This document shows, piece by piece, positions 27,462 through 42,382 of a stretch of 64,000 nucleotides of DNA (position 1 is its first letter; the number at the start of each line of letters is the position of its first letter). Source of the stretch: Croceibacterium ferulae (lineage in GTDB: Bacteria; Pseudomonadota; Alphaproteobacteria; Sphingomonadales; Sphingomonadaceae). The notes under the pieces were generated by a model, which saw only the letters and a program-made list of their open reading frames with translations, did no database searches and was not told the origin of the DNA. Made by a program: the position numbers and the translations under genes. The DNA lies in assembly GCF_003660445.1 (NCBI RefSeq), contig NZ_QZVQ01000001.1, forward strand, positions 102,127 through 166,126. Reading direction: 5' to 3'.

Positions 27462-28178
27462 ATGGACACGCTCACCATCCTCGTCACCGGCTCCAGCCGC
27501 GGCATCGGTGCCGCCATCGCCGCGCAACTGCGCGACCGCGGCGCTCGCGTGATCGGCCAGGCCACCAGGGCGGCGGACGCCGACACGATCGCCGCCGACT
27601 TCTGCGAACCCGGCGCGCCCGACCTGCTGTGGCATACCGCGCTGGAACGGGCCGGCGGGCGGATCGACGCGCTTGTCAACAATGCCGGCCTGTTCGCCGC
27701 CAACCCGCTGGACACCAGCGATATCGCCTGGCTGGACGGGTGGGAGGACACGCTGCGCATCAACCTGACCGCCGCCGCGCAGCTCAGCCGCTTCGCCGTG
27801 CGCCACTGGCAGGAACGGGAGAGCGGCGGCCGCATCGTCCACGTCGCCAGCCGCGCGGGCCATCGCGGCGACAGTCCGGCGCACTGGCACTATGCCGCGG
27901 CCAAGGGCGGGATGCTGGCGCTGCACAAGACCATCGCGCGGGCCTATGCCGCGCAGGGCATCCTGTCCTTCGCCGTGGCGCCGGGCTTCACCGACACGGC
28001 CATGGCCGGCGACTATCTGGCCAGCCGCGGCGGGCCGGGCCTGCTGGCCGACATTCCGCTGGGCCGGGTGGCGGAGCCGGAGGAGATCGCCGCCATCGCC
28101 ACCTTCTGCGCGCTGGATGCCCCCGCCAGCATGACCGGCACCACCATCGATGCCAATGGCGCCAGCTATGTCCGCTAG
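27462..28178 (+). CDS. SDR family oxidoreductase
   Basis: This is a 238-residue NAD(P)-dependent short-chain dehydrogenase. It has the cofactor motif TGSSRGIG, the NNAG motif, and a YxxxK catalytic pair in HYAAAKGG. It ends with the common C-terminal pattern MTGTTIDANGASYVR. The substrate cannot be assigned. The ATG at 27462 was chosen from the start of homology. Its stop overlaps the start of the metallo-beta-lactamase-like gene by 11 bp, so the two are translationally linked. Confidence 0.88.
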   Translation: MDTLTILVTGSSRGIGAAIAAQLRDRGARVIGQATRAADADTIAADFCEPGAPDLLWHTALERAGGRIDALVNNAGLFAANPLDTSDIAWLDGWEDTLRINLTAAAQLSRFAVRHWQERESGGRIVHVASRAGHRGDSPAHWHYAAAKGGMLALHKTIARAYAAQGILSFAVAPGFTDTAMAGDYLASRGGPGLLADIPLGRVAEPEEIAAIATFCALDAPASMTGTTIDANGASYVR

Positions 28179-29061
28179 GATCGCCGCACTGGCCACGCTG
28201 CTGCTGGCGGGCTGCGCCAGCGCCGGTTCCATGCCGGAAGCTGCCGCTTCTGCCGATCGCGGCGCCGCCTGGGCCGCGCGCTGCACCGACGAGGATTCGT
28301 GGGATCGCCCCGGCCCGCCGTTCCACGTCTACGGCAACACCTGGTATGTGGGCACCTGCGGCATCACCGCGCTGCTGGTGACGGGCGAGGACGGCCATGT
28401 GCTGATCGACGGCGGCACCGAGGCCGGCGCCCCGCTGATTGCCGCCAATGTCGAGGCACTGGGCTTCAAGCTGTCCGACATCAAGCTGTTGCTGACGAGC
28501 CACGAACATCACGACCATGTCGGCGGCACGGCGGAGCTGCAGCGCCTGACCGGCGCCCGCCTGCTCTCCTCGGCGGAGGCTGCGCCGGTGCTGGCGAGCG
28601 GCAAGGCCGATCCGGCGGACCCGCAATTCGCCATCGCCGACATCTTTCCGCCCGCACGGGTAGACGGCACCGTCACACCGGGCGAACCGGTGCGGCTGGG
28701 CGATCTGGCGCTGACCCCGGTCGCGCAGCCGGGCCATACGCTGGGCGCGCTCAGCTGGCACTGGCAGGCTTGCGAAGACGAGGTCTGCCGCACGATCGTC
28801 TATGCCGACAGCCTGACGCCCATCAGCGCAGACGGCTACCGCTTCACGGACGCCCCCGCGCTGGTCGAAGGCATGCGCGCCGGGCTGGACCGGCTGGCCG
28901 CCCTCCCCTGCGACCTGCTGCTGACCCCGCATCCGATGGCCAGCCGCATGAAGCAGCGGCTGCAGGCGGGCGAACTGGCGGGCGAAGGCCAGTGCCGCGC
29001 CTATGCCGACACCAAGCGCCGATCGCTCGACGAGCGGCTGACGAAAGAAGCCGCGCGATGA
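28168..29061 (+). CDS. Subclass B3-like metallo-beta-lactamase (lipoprotein)
   Basis: This is a metallo-beta-lactamase fold hydrolase of 297 residues with a lipoprotein signal (LLAGC, Cys16). The B3-type zinc ligands are all present: H112-x-H114 and H190 (PGHTLG) for one zinc, D116-H117 (SHEHHDH) and H255 (LLTPHP) for the other. The spacing and the LLTPHP motif match genuine subclass B3 enzymes better than generic MBL-fold hydrolases. Beta-lactam hydrolysis is likely but untested. It overlaps the SDR gene upstream (11 bp) and prmA downstream (ATGA), so it lies in an otherwise housekeeping operon rather than on a mobile element. Confidence 0.85.
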   Translation: MSARIAALATLLLAGCASAGSMPEAAASADRGAAWAARCTDEDSWDRPGPPFHVYGNTWYVGTCGITALLVTGEDGHVLIDGGTEAGAPLIAANVEALGFKLSDIKLLLTSHEHHDHVGGTAELQRLTGARLLSSAEAAPVLASGKADPADPQFAIADIFPPARVDGTVTPGEPVRLGDLALTPVAQPGHTLGALSWHWQACEDEVCRTIVYADSLTPISADGYRFTDAPALVEGMRAGLDRLAALPCDLLLTPHPMASRMKQRLQAGELAGEGQCRAYADTKRRSLDERLTKEAAR

Positions 29062-29975
29062 GCTGGAAATTGCTCGCCCATGCCCCCCGCGATGCCGTGC
29101 GGCAGGCGCTGGTGACGCATGAGCGGATGGAGGAAAGCGGCGACTGGGACAGCGACATGGTGCTGACCGGCAGTGAAGTGGCGGAAGACCGGCCGCTCGA
29201 CTGGCAGCTGGAAGCCTACCTGCCGCGACGGCCCGCGGCGGCCGATCGCAAGCTGCTGGCCCGGCTGTTCGGCGGTGACGCGCCGGAGATCCGGACGGAG
29301 AAGCTGCCCGAGACGGACTGGGTGACAGAGACGCAGCGCAGCGTCACCCCGATCCGCGCCGGCCGCTTCCATGTGCACACGCCCGATTTCCCGGCCGACT
29401 TCGCCCCCGGCGTGGTGAATTTCACCATTCCCGCGGCGCAGGCCTTCGGCACCGGTCAGCATGCGACCACCGCCGGATGCCTGGCGATGCTCGACGCCAT
29501 GAAGCAACGGGGCACCATGGTGCGCAATTGCGTGGACATCGGCACCGGCACCGGCCTGCTGGCCTTCGCCGCGCTGGCGCTCTGGCCGCGCGCCCAGGCC
29601 ACCGCCAGCGACATCGACGCGGTGTGCGAGGGCGTGGTGGCGGAGAACTGCCGCCTGAACGGCATCGCGCAGGGCACCGCGCGCGGCGCGCTGGCAATGG
29701 TGACCGCACCCGGAACCGACCACCCGCTGATCCATGCGCGCGCGCCCTATGACCTGATCATGGCCAACATCCTGGCCGGGCCGCTGATCGGGCTGGCGGG
29801 CGACTTCGCCGATCTGGTCGCGCCGCGCGGCAATCTGGTGCTGGCCGGCCTGCTGCAGACGCAGGAGGCGGCCGTGCGCGCCGCCTATCGCACGGCGGGC
29901 TTCCGCCTGGCGGCGCGGATCGTCAATGGCGACTGGTCGATCCTGTGGCTGCGGCGCCGCTGGCAGCCCGCCTGA
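29058..29975 (+). CDS. prmA: Ribosomal protein L11 methyltransferase
   Basis: This cytosolic enzyme methylates ribosomal protein L11 using S-adenosylmethionine. The 305-residue product has the PrmA pattern FGTGQHATTAGCLAMLD, the SAM motif VDIGTGTGLLAFAALAL and the DLIMANILAGPL post-motif. Its ATG overlaps the stop of the preceding gene (ATGA), which fixes the start. The 31-bp overlap with the next gene suggests a single operon from the SDR onward. Family length is normal. Confidence 0.92.
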   Translation: MSWKLLAHAPRDAVRQALVTHERMEESGDWDSDMVLTGSEVAEDRPLDWQLEAYLPRRPAAADRKLLARLFGGDAPEIRTEKLPETDWVTETQRSVTPIRAGRFHVHTPDFPADFAPGVVNFTIPAAQAFGTGQHATTAGCLAMLDAMKQRGTMVRNCVDIGTGTGLLAFAALALWPRAQATASDIDAVCEGVVAENCRLNGIAQGTARGALAMVTAPGTDHPLIHARAPYDLIMANILAGPLIGLAGDFADLVAPRGNLVLAGLLQTQEAAVRAAYRTAGFRLAARIVNGDWSILWLRRRWQPA

Positions 29976-30649
29976 TCCGCTGGACCCGCCTGGCCGGACT
30001 GGTGCTGGCCGGGGCGGTGGCGCTGTTCGCACTGACGGCGGGGATCGGCAGCTCCATCCCGCGCAATGCCGGATGGCAGGCGCCGACACGCGGCGTCACC
30101 ATCATGGTGGAGACCAACGGCGTCCACACCGCGCTGGTGCTGCCGCTGGTGACCGAGCAGGCCGATTGGCGGCGGGTCTTTCCCGTGCAGCACATCGCGG
30201 CTGCCGGGCGCCCCTACACCCACCTGGCGATCAGCTGGGGAGAGCGGGAGGTGTTCCTCCACACGCCGACCTGGTGGGACCTGCGCCCCGGCACGGTGGC
30301 ACGGATCGCCGGGCTGGGTGGCGACGGGTTGCTGCATGTGGCGCATTATGTGCGCCCGGCTCCCTCCCCCAACCTGCGCCCATTGGTGCTGCGGCCCGAA
30401 GAATATCGCCGGCTGGTCGCGGCGATCGGCCGCAGCCTGCCGCAGACCGGGGCGCGGCATTATCCGGGCTATGGCCCGCAGGACGTGTTCTATGACGCCC
30501 CGGGACACTACACGGTGCGCAACACCTGCAACCAGTGGACTAGCGACATGCTGGCGGCGGCGGGCGTGCGCATCGGGTGGTGGACGCCGGTTGCCGGCGG
30601 GGTGATGAAGTGGGTGCCTGAGGTTCGCAGCGGTGATATGCCAAGGTGA
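29945..30649 (+). CDS. DUF2459/TIGR02117 family protein
   Basis: This encodes a 234-residue protein with an N-terminal membrane anchor (about residues 14-37) and an exported domain. Family-typical segments are VETNGVHTALVLPLV, AISWGEREVFLHTPTWWDL and YTVRNTCNQWTSDMLAAAGV. The Cys and His in these segments suggest an enzymatic site, but no activity is established. The GTG at 29945 is the likely start and lies inside prmA. It is the last large gene of the plus-strand operon beginning at 27462. Confidence 0.82.
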   Translation: MAAAPLAARLIRWTRLAGLVLAGAVALFALTAGIGSSIPRNAGWQAPTRGVTIMVETNGVHTALVLPLVTEQADWRRVFPVQHIAAAGRPYTHLAISWGEREVFLHTPTWWDLRPGTVARIAGLGGDGLLHVAHYVRPAPSPNLRPLVLRPEEYRRLVAAIGRSLPQTGARHYPGYGPQDVFYDAPGHYTVRNTCNQWTSDMLAAAGVRIGWWTPVAGGVMKWVPEVRSGDMPR

Positions 30650-30703
30650 GGGCCGCTTACGACCTATTGCCGCCCGTTGCGAAAACGTGAGAAAAGCCGA
30701 TCG

Positions 30704-30964
30704 ATGGTCGAATACCACCACCTGCACCCCGGCGAGCAGATGCCAGAAGTAGCTGACGACGATCCGTGGCTCATCATCGAGGCGAGCGATGATGGTCGCT
30801 TCTTCGGCAGCGGCTACGGTTTCAAGACGTCGGGCAAAGGCGTTTTTTATGCCTCCTTACCAGAAAGCGATGTTTCTCTTGAGGCGGCACTCGCCGCAGC
30901 GACAGAGTGGGCGCGGGAGCGAGGAGTTCCGCAAATCTGGGTTCAGACAAGTCCGGCCCCCTAA
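30704..30964 (+). CDS. Small protein of unknown function
   Basis: This encodes an 86-residue, mostly acidic soluble protein with the segment DDPWLIIEASDDGRFFGSGY and a C-terminal helix. I recognise no characterised family, although the pattern resembles small conserved hypothetical proteins. The ATG at 30704 is preferred; the frame is open to a TTG nine codons upstream. Base composition here is slightly less GC-rich than in the neighbours. It ends 47 bp before the convergent ligA stop. Confidence 0.6.
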   Translation: MVEYHHLHPGEQMPEVADDDPWLIIEASDDGRFFGSGYGFKTSGKGVFYASLPESDVSLEAALAAATEWARERGVPQIWVQTSPAP

Positions 30965-31011
30965 ACGTCCGTTTCCCACCCCTTACAGCCGTTTTGCAGC
31001 TCGGGCCGGAC

Positions 31012-33593
<2,582 letters not shown>

Positions 33594-33599
33594 GGCTGG

Positions 33600-34250
33600 T
33601 CAGAAATCCACTTGTGGCGGCACGGCGCCGTCGAAGGCATTGTCGGCGAACGGGCCCGCACGATCCACCCAGTGCAGGAACAGGTGCGCGGACCACCGGT
33701 TCGGGTTCGGCGCCGTACGCCCGTGATGGTGATGCACGCCCTGATACAGCACCGCATCGCCCGCCGCCATCGACACGGATGCAGCGCGATCCTCCGTCCG
33801 GAAGCCGGTATCGGCGCGCTGGTAAGGCTCGGCGATCGGCTCGCGCGCGACCTCCAGCGGCCAGGCGATATCGTCCGCATAGGCGAGCGTCAGGGACAGG
33901 CTGTGCTGGCACGATGGCCGGTCGCCATGCACGCGGCAGATGTCCCCCTGCCGGTAGACCCGGAAGTAGCAGTAGCTGGGCAGCAGCGATGCCCCGACCA
34001 GCTGCTCCACCGCCGCTGTCAGGCCCCAGTGGAAGGTGGCGAAGGGGGCGTAATGGTGGCCGTACAGCTCGATTGCCGGAGAGGCCAGCAGCGGCCCCTG
34101 CTGCTGCAACCGGGCCAGATCCACGCCCTGCCGGTGAAAATCGGTCCGCATGCGGGCAAGCAGGCCTCGCGCCACTTCCGCCGGGATCAGGGCCCGCAGA
34201 TGCTGATATCCGTCGCGCCGATAATCGCCGGCGACCACCTCGACACTCAC
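33600..34250 (-). CDS. Predicted 2OG-Fe(II) oxygenase-like protein
   Basis: This 216-residue protein resembles prolyl-hydroxylase/phytanoyl-type dioxygenases. A possible metal triad is H108-x-D110 (CRVHGDRPSC) and one of the His residues at 173-176 (GVHHHHGR), followed by R178 that could bind 2-oxoglutarate. The local segment QHSLSLTLAYADD fits a jelly-roll strand. No substrate is known. It begins 2 bp after recN and ends 6 bp before the lipoprotein gene, in the position between recN and ligA. The family call is moderate. Confidence 0.65.
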   Translation of the reverse strand: MSVEVVAGDYRRDGYQHLRALIPAEVARGLLARMRTDFHRQGVDLARLQQQGPLLASPAIELYGHHYAPFATFHWGLTAAVEQLVGASLLPSYCYFRVYRQGDICRVHGDRPSCQHSLSLTLAYADDIAWPLEVAREPIAEPYQRADTGFRTEDRAASVSMAAGDAVLYQGVHHHHGRTAPNPNRWSAHLFLHWVDRAGPFADNAFDGAVPPQVDF

Positions 34251-34252
34251 GA

Positions 34253-35932
34253 TCAGACCCCTTCCAGCAAACGTTCGGCCTGCGCGCGCGCTTCGCTGGT
34301 GATCTCCGCGCCCGACAGCATGCGCGCGATCTCCTCCTGCCGGCCGGCTTCGTCAAGCAGGGTGACGGAGGTGCGGGTCACGACGCCTTCGCTGGACTTG
34401 GCGATGAGGTAATGCGTGCCCCCGCGGGCGGCGACCTGCGGGCTGTGCGTCACCGCCAGCAACTGCCCGCCACCGCCGCCGGCAGGACCAGCCAGCCGCG
34501 CCAGACGCTCACCGATGGCGCTGGCGACCGCGCCGCCCACGCCCCGGTCGATCTCGTCGAAGATGATCGTGGCCGCGCCGCCCTGCTCGGCCAGCGCGAC
34601 CTTCAGCGCCAGGATGAAGCGCGACAGTTCGCCGCCGCTGGCAATCTTGTTCAAGGGTGCGAAGGGCGCCCCGGGGTTGGTGGCGATCAGGAACTCCACC
34701 GCATCCATGCCCTGCGGCCCCCAGCGCTCTTCCGGCAAGGCGGTCACAGCCGTGCGGAAGCGCGCGGCATCCAGCCGCAGCGGCGCCAGCTCCGCCGCGA
34801 CCGCCGCATCCAGCCGGACGGCGGCGGACAGCCGCGTGGCATGCAGTGCCTCGGCCGCCGCGCGATAGGCGGCGCCGGTGCGTCCGGCTTCGGCCACCAG
34901 CCCGGCGATCTCGGCATCGCCGGCCTCGATCGCGTCCAGTGCAGTGCGCATCTGCTGCATTCGGCCAGGCAGGTCGTCGGGCTCACAACCATGCTTGCGG
35001 GCCAGCGCGCGCAGATCGAACAGGCGGGTCTCCACCCGGTCGAGTTCATTCGGGTCGAAGGCCAGTGCCTCCGCCGCCTCGTTCAGCTTGTCCTCCGCCT
35101 CGCCCGCCTCGATCACGGCTCGGTCCAGTGCCGCCAGCGTTTCGTTCAGCAGCGGATGCTCGCCGGCGATCCGGTCCAGCCGGCGCGCGGCGATGCGCAG
35201 CTGGGCGAGTGCGGAGTCCGACCCGTCCCACACCTGGCGCAGCGCATCGAGGTCACCCGCCAGCCGCTCGCCCCGCTGCATGTCGGCCCGGCGCAAGGCG
35301 AGCTGCTGCTCCTCCCCCGCCTGCGGTTCGGCGGTGGTGAGTTCGGCCAGGTGAGCCAGCAGCAGGTCCTGCTCGGCCCGTGCGGCCTCCACCGCCGCCC
35401 GCGCGGTGGCCAGCCGCCCCTCGGCATCGCGCCATGCGGCCCAGGCCTGCTCCACCCCGGCGACCTCGCCCCCGGCATAGCGGTCCAGCAAGGCCCGGTG
35501 GCCGCGCGGATTGACCAGGCCGCGATCATCGTGCTGCCCGTGCAGTTCCACCAGCGCAGGGGCGATCTGCCGCAGCAGGGCGGCGCCGACGGGCTGGTCG
35601 TTGATGAACGCCTTGGACCCGCCATCGGCGCGCACCCGGCGGCGCAGGATCAGCGGCTCGCCCGGCTCCGCCTCCACCTCGGCCTCGGCCAGAGCCTCCG
35701 CGATCAGCGGCGGCAGGGCGGCGAATTCGAAGGTGGCGGTGACATTGGCCTGGTCCGTGCCGGCGCGCACCAGCAGCGTCTCCGCCCGGTTGCCCAGCAC
35801 CAGGCCCAGTGCGTCCAGCAGGATGGACTTGCCCGCGCCCGTCTCCCCCGTCAGCACGCCAAGGCCCGGACCGAAAGTCAGGTCCAGCCCTTCGATCAGG
35901 ACGACGTTGCGGATGGCGAGGGCGGTGAGCAT
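34253..35932 (-). CDS. recN: DNA repair protein RecN
   Basis: This is an SMC-like ATPase that acts in double-strand-break repair in the cytosol. The 559-residue product has an N-terminal ATPase half with Walker A (GETGAGKS, about residues 29-36), a central coiled-coil region rich in Ala/Glu/Arg, and a C-terminal half with the ABC signature (SGGELSRFILALK) and Walker B (TIIFDEIDRGVGG). It follows bamD by 69 bp, as is common in alphaproteobacteria. No obvious LexA box was found in that gap. Confidence 0.95.
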   Translation of the reverse strand: MLTALAIRNVVLIEGLDLTFGPGLGVLTGETGAGKSILLDALGLVLGNRAETLLVRAGTDQANVTATFEFAALPPLIAEALAEAEVEAEPGEPLILRRRVRADGGSKAFINDQPVGAALLRQIAPALVELHGQHDDRGLVNPRGHRALLDRYAGGEVAGVEQAWAAWRDAEGRLATARAAVEAARAEQDLLLAHLAELTTAEPQAGEEQQLALRRADMQRGERLAGDLDALRQVWDGSDSALAQLRIAARRLDRIAGEHPLLNETLAALDRAVIEAGEAEDKLNEAAEALAFDPNELDRVETRLFDLRALARKHGCEPDDLPGRMQQMRTALDAIEAGDAEIAGLVAEAGRTGAAYRAAAEALHATRLSAAVRLDAAVAAELAPLRLDAARFRTAVTALPEERWGPQGMDAVEFLIATNPGAPFAPLNKIASGGELSRFILALKVALAEQGGAATIIFDEIDRGVGGAVASAIGERLARLAGPAGGGGGQLLAVTHSPQVAARGGTHYLIAKSSEGVVTRTSVTLLDEAGRQEEIARMLSGAEITSEARAQAERLLEGV

Positions 35933-36001
35933 CGTTCACCAACCGTTCTAATGCATCAAAGGTGCCGCGTCACCTGCGATACATGCAGGCGCGGCAGGCG
36001 A

Positions 36002-36808
36002 TCAGCCGCTGATCGCAGCCAGCTGCGCCTCGGCCTCCGGCGCATGCTTTTCCATCAGGGCGAAGGCCTTCTTGTACCAGTCGCTGCCCGGATAGTTCGC
36101 GCCCAGCACGGCCGAATATTTCTGCGCTTCCACCGGGATGCCCAGCGCCAGGCTGGTTTCCGTCAGGCGGTACAGCGCCTCTGCCGCGTGGCTGGTGGTC
36201 TGGTAGTTTTCCACCACGTTCTGGAACCGGACCTGCGCCGACAGCCAGTTGCCGGCCCGCTGGTAGAAGCGGCCGATCTCCATGTCCTTGCCCGCAAGGT
36301 GATCGTTGACCAGATCGACCTTCAGCCGGGCGTCGGAGGCATATTCGCTCTGCGGATAGCGGCGCTGCACTTCGGTCAGCGCGGTCAGCGCCTGTTCCGT
36401 GATGCGCTGGTCGCGGTCCACGTCGCTGATCTGCTCGTAATAGGACATGGCGATCAGGTAATAGGCGTAAGGCGCATCCTTGTTGCCCGGATGGATCGAC
36501 AGGAAACGCTGCGCCGACTGGATCGCCTTGTTGTAGTCGCGCTGCAGGTAATAGGTGAAGGCGCTCATCAACTGGGCCCGGCGCGCCCAGGGCGAGTAGG
36601 GATGCTGGCGCTCCACCTCGTCGAACAGGGCGGCGGCGCGCAGCGTGTCGCCACGGTCCAGCCGGTCCTTCGCCGCGGTGTAGAGCGATTCCACATCCCG
36701 CGCGACATAGGCGGTGTCCACGCCGCTGCCGCCATCGCGGCCCCCGCCGCAGCCTGACAGGACGATTGCGGGGGCGAGGATGGCGAAGGACAGACGACGC
36801 AGGTTCAT
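36002..36808 (-). CDS. bamD: Outer-membrane assembly lipoprotein BamD
   Basis: This is an essential lipoprotein of the BAM complex that folds outer-membrane proteins. The 268-residue product has a lipoprotein signal with the acylated Cys20 (IVLSGC), and five tetratricopeptide-like repeats (ALFDEVERQHPYSPWARRAQ; YNKAIQSAQRFLSIHPGN). The ATG at 36808 marks the start of the signal peptide, although the frame is open for a long way upstream. The gene precedes recN and follows lepA. Confidence 0.94.
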   Translation of the reverse strand: MNLRRLSFAILAPAIVLSGCGGGRDGGSGVDTAYVARDVESLYTAAKDRLDRGDTLRAAALFDEVERQHPYSPWARRAQLMSAFTYYLQRDYNKAIQSAQRFLSIHPGNKDAPYAYYLIAMSYYEQISDVDRDQRITEQALTALTEVQRRYPQSEYASDARLKVDLVNDHLAGKDMEIGRFYQRAGNWLSAQVRFQNVVENYQTTSHAAEALYRLTETSLALGIPVEAQKYSAVLGANYPGSDWYKKAFALMEKHAPEAEAQLAAISG

Positions 36809-36867
36809 GGCTGCGCTATAGCCGCGCCTCGCGTGAACGCCAAGTGAAGTGACGCGGGCCGGCACCC

Positions 36868-38685
36868 TCATTCCTCGCCCATCCGCAGCGCGGCGATGAA
36901 CGCTTCCTGCGGGATCGAGACGTTGCCATATTCGCGCATCCGCGCCTTGCCCTTCTTCTGCTTTTCCAGCAGCTTCTTCTTGCGGCTGATGTCGCCGCCA
37001 TAGCATTTGGCGGTCACGTCCTTGCGCAGCGCGGCGATGGTCTCGCGCGCGATGACCTTGCCGCCGATCGCCGCCTGGATCGGGATCTTGAACAGGTGAC
37101 GCGGGATCAGGTCCTTCAGCCGCTCGCACATGCCGCGCCCGCGTTCTTCCGCCACGGCACGGTGGACGATCAGGCTGAGCGCGTCGACCGGCTCGTTGTT
37201 GACCAGGATGCTCATCTTCACGAGGTCGCCCTCGCGCAGGCCGATCTGCTCGTAATCGAAGCTGGCATAGCCGCGGCTGATGCTCTTCAACCGATCGTAG
37301 AAGTCAAACACGACCTCGTTCAGCGGCAGTTCGTAGCTGACCTGTGCGCGGCCGCCCACGTAAGTCAGCTCCGTCTGGATGCCGCGCCGGTCCTGGCACA
37401 GCTTCAGGATGGAGCCGAGATATTCGTCGGGCGTGTAGATCGTGGCCTTGATCCACGGTTCCTCGATCGTCTCGATCCGGCTGGGATCGGGATAGTCGGC
37501 CGGATTGTGCAGCAGGATCTCGGCCGCGTCCTCCGTCCGGCTGGCGCGCAGCTGGATGCGATAGACCACGGACGGCGCAGTGGTAATCAGGTCCAGATCA
37601 TATTCGCGGCTCAGCCGTTCCTGGATGATCTCCAGATGCAGCAGGCCCAGAAAGCCGCAGCGGAAACCGAAGCCGAGCGCCGCGCTGGTCTCCATCTCGT
37701 AGGAGAAGCTGGCATCGTTCAGCCGCAGCTTGCCGATGCTTTCGCGCAGCTTTTCGAAATCGGCGGCGTCGACCGGGAACAGGCCGCAGAACACCACCGG
37801 CTGCACTTCCTTGTAGCCGGCGAGAGCTTCCTTCGCGCCGTTCTTCACGGTGGTGATGGTGTCGCCGACGCGGGCCTGCTCCACCTCCTTGATCTGCGCG
37901 GTGATGAAGCCGATCTCGCCCGTGCCGATCTCCGGCAGTTCCTCCCGCTTGGGGGTGAAGCAGCCGACGCGGTCCACCAGGTGCTCGGTGCCGCCCTGCA
38001 TGAACTTCACCTGCATCCCCTTGCGGATCGAGCCGTCGATCACGCGCACCAGGATGACGACGCCCAGATAGGGGTCGTACCAGCTGTCCACCAGCATGGC
38101 CTTCAGCGGCGCCTTCGGGTCGCCGGACGGGGCCGGGATCTTGCGGACCACCGCCTCCAGTATGTCCTGGATGCCGATGCCCGACTTGGCGGATGCCAGC
38201 ACCGCATCGCTGGCGTCCAGGCCGATGATGTCCTCGATCTCCGCCCGCACCTTCTCCGGCTCGGCCGCGGGCAGGTCGATCTTGTTGATGACGGAAACGA
38301 TCTCGTGATCGTGCTCGATCGACTGGTACACATTGGCCAGCGTCTGCGCCTCCACGCCCTGCGCCGCATCCACCACCAGCAGCGCGCCCTCGCAGGCGGC
38401 CAGCGACCGGCTGACCTCATAGGCGAAGTCGACATGGCCGGGCGTGTCCATCAGGTTCAGCGCATAGGTCTCGCCATCGCTGGCGGTGTAGCTGAGGCGC
38501 ACGGTCTGCGCCTTGATGGTGATGCCGCGCTCCTTCTCGATATCCATGTTGTCCAGCACCTGCTCGCTCATCTCGCGATCGGTCAGGCCGCCGGTGAACT
38601 GAATCAGGCGATCCGCCAGCGTGGACTTGCCATGGTCGATATGCGCGATGATGGAGAAGTTGCGGATGCGGGAAAGCTCGGTCAT
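36868..38685 (-). CDS. lepA: Elongation factor 4 (LepA)
   Basis: This is a translational GTPase related to EF-G that acts on ribosomes during initiation or stalled elongation. The 605-residue product has G1 (AHIDHGKST), G2/G3 ([17 protein letters not shown]), G4 (NKIDLP), and the LepA-specific C-terminal domain, ending in the [11 protein letters not shown] region. Length matches the family. It lies 60 bp upstream of bamD on the same strand. Confidence 0.97.
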   Translation of the reverse strand: MTELSRIRNFSIIAHIDHGKSTLADRLIQFTGGLTDREMSEQVLDNMDIEKERGITIKAQTVRLSYTASDGETYALNLMDTPGHVDFAYEVSRSLAACEGALLVVDAAQGVEAQTLANVYQSIEHDHEIVSVINKIDLPAAEPEKVRAEIEDIIGLDASDAVLASAKSGIGIQDILEAVVRKIPAPSGDPKAPLKAMLVDSWYDPYLGVVILVRVIDGSIRKGMQVKFMQGGTEHLVDRVGCFTPKREELPEIGTGEIGFITAQIKEVEQARVGDTITTVKNGAKEALAGYKEVQPVVFCGLFPVDAADFEKLRESIGKLRLNDASFSYEMETSAALGFGFRCGFLGLLHLEIIQERLSREYDLDLITTAPSVVYRIQLRASRTEDAAEILLHNPADYPDPSRIETIEEPWIKATIYTPDEYLGSILKLCQDRRGIQTELTYVGGRAQVSYELPLNEVVFDFYDRLKSISRGYASFDYEQIGLREGDLVKMSILVNNEPVDALSLIVHRAVAEERGRGMCERLKDLIPRHLFKIPIQAAIGGKVIARETIAALRKDVTAKCYGGDISRKKKLLEKQKKGKARMREYGNVSIPQEAFIAALRMGEE

Positions 38686-38745
38686 CGCGCGCCGATAGCA
38701 GCGTGTGCCCGCCTTGGGGAGTGGTCTGGCGCGCGCCCGCGATGT

Positions 38746-39201
38746 TTACAGCAAACGGCCGAAAAGTGCGCGCACCTGCGGGTCGGCGAGCGGGTTGTTG
38801 GTGGCGGGCGCGGTGGCGCGATCGAGATCGGCGATGGCGGCGAGAAGCGCGGAATCGCTGAACTTGCGCTGCACCCCCTTGTAGATGCCGCGCCACATGC
38901 GCGGCTGCAGCGTGCCGGTGATGGCCAGCGGCAGGCGATCGCCCCCTGTGAACTTCCAGCGGGGCTGTGTGCGGCCGGTGAGCGCGGTGGTCCAGGCGGC
39001 GATGAAGGAGCCGGCGGCGGGGTGGCGGCGCAGGCGGTAGGCGCTTTCGCGGCTGAGGCCGATCATCTGCGCGGCTTTGCGCACGCAGCCGGTCTGGGCG
39101 AGGAGGCCGATGAAGCGGGCTTGTCGCGCCGGGGTCCAGCCGTCGCGGCGGGCGCGAAGCGGGACCGGGAGGAAGGCGGGGAGGCGCAGGTATGGCTGCA
39201 T
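38746..39201 (-). CDS. Predicted helix-turn-helix protein of unknown function
   Basis: This encodes a 151-residue basic protein. Residues about 20-65 form a helix-turn-helix of the kind seen in terminase-small-subunit-like or homeodomain-like proteins (GWTPARQARFIGLLAQTG, then AAQMIGLSRESAYRLRRHP). The rest has no recognised motif; it ends NPLADPQVRALFGRLL. The ATG at 39201 is preferred because the frame upstream is only the shadow of secA. It is 35 bp from the secA stop on the same strand, so it probably shares its transcript. DNA binding is inferred. Confidence 0.68.
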   Translation of the reverse strand: MQPYLRLPAFLPVPLRARRDGWTPARQARFIGLLAQTGCVRKAAQMIGLSRESAYRLRRHPAAGSFIAAWTTALTGRTQPRWKFTGGDRLPLAITGTLQPRMWRGIYKGVQRKFSDSALLAAIADLDRATAPATNNPLADPQVRALFGRLL

Positions 39202-39236
39202 GGGCTTGCGGCGGCGCGGGGTGTTGCGGCGGTTGC

Positions 39237-41987
<2,751 letters not shown>

Positions 41988-42118
41988 GGATGATCCTTGG
42001 GATGTAGGTGCGGCGGCGCGGCGGCGGCCTGAATATGGTGAGCGGCAGGCGCGGCATGGCGCGGCCTGCGAAGGACGCCCGACAGCGGGGCGAGCGTCGA
42101 TAGGATGCGTAAGGCGCG

Positions 42119-42382
42119 CTACTCGCGCGCGCGGTCAGCCTGCAGGTAGACGGTCGGCACGCGGCTGACCGGCAGAAGGTACAGTGCCGGGCGGGACCGC
42201 TCCTGCACCCACCGTGCCGCAGGTGCCGCGCCGATCAGGCGGGCGACCGCAATCGGCGCCGAGGCCGTGGCCGAAGCCGCCACCTGGTCCGCCGCTTCCA
42301 CCACCTGCACCGCATGCGCAGGCGTACCGATCGCGGCAAAACCGGCGCACAAGGCCAGCAAAGTCAGAAGGTGGCGGATCAT
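42119..42382 (-). CDS. Small exported protein of unknown function
   Basis: This encodes an 87-residue product with a clear signal peptide ([20 protein letters not shown], ending PAHA) and a short mature part of about 65 residues, Ala/Val-rich and with no Cys. No family is recognised. The ATG at 42382 fits the signal peptide. It is divergent from argJ, with 90 bp between starts, and lies upstream of secA on the same strand with a 131-bp gap. Confidence 0.65.
   Translation of the reverse strand: MIRHLLTLLALCAGFAAIGTPAHAVQVVEAADQVAASATASAPIAVARLIGAAPAARWVQERSRPALYLLPVSRVPTVYLQADRARE

Noticed and set aside
28168..29061. Mobile resistance gene
   Set aside because: The B3-type gene is locked by overlaps into an operon with normal composition. 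No transposase, integrase or repeats flank it.
33614..36757. A 1047-codon plus-strand frame across recN, the 2OG-like gene and bamD
   Set aside because: It crosses three supported genes on the other strand and encodes a Gln/Arg/His-rich shadow product.
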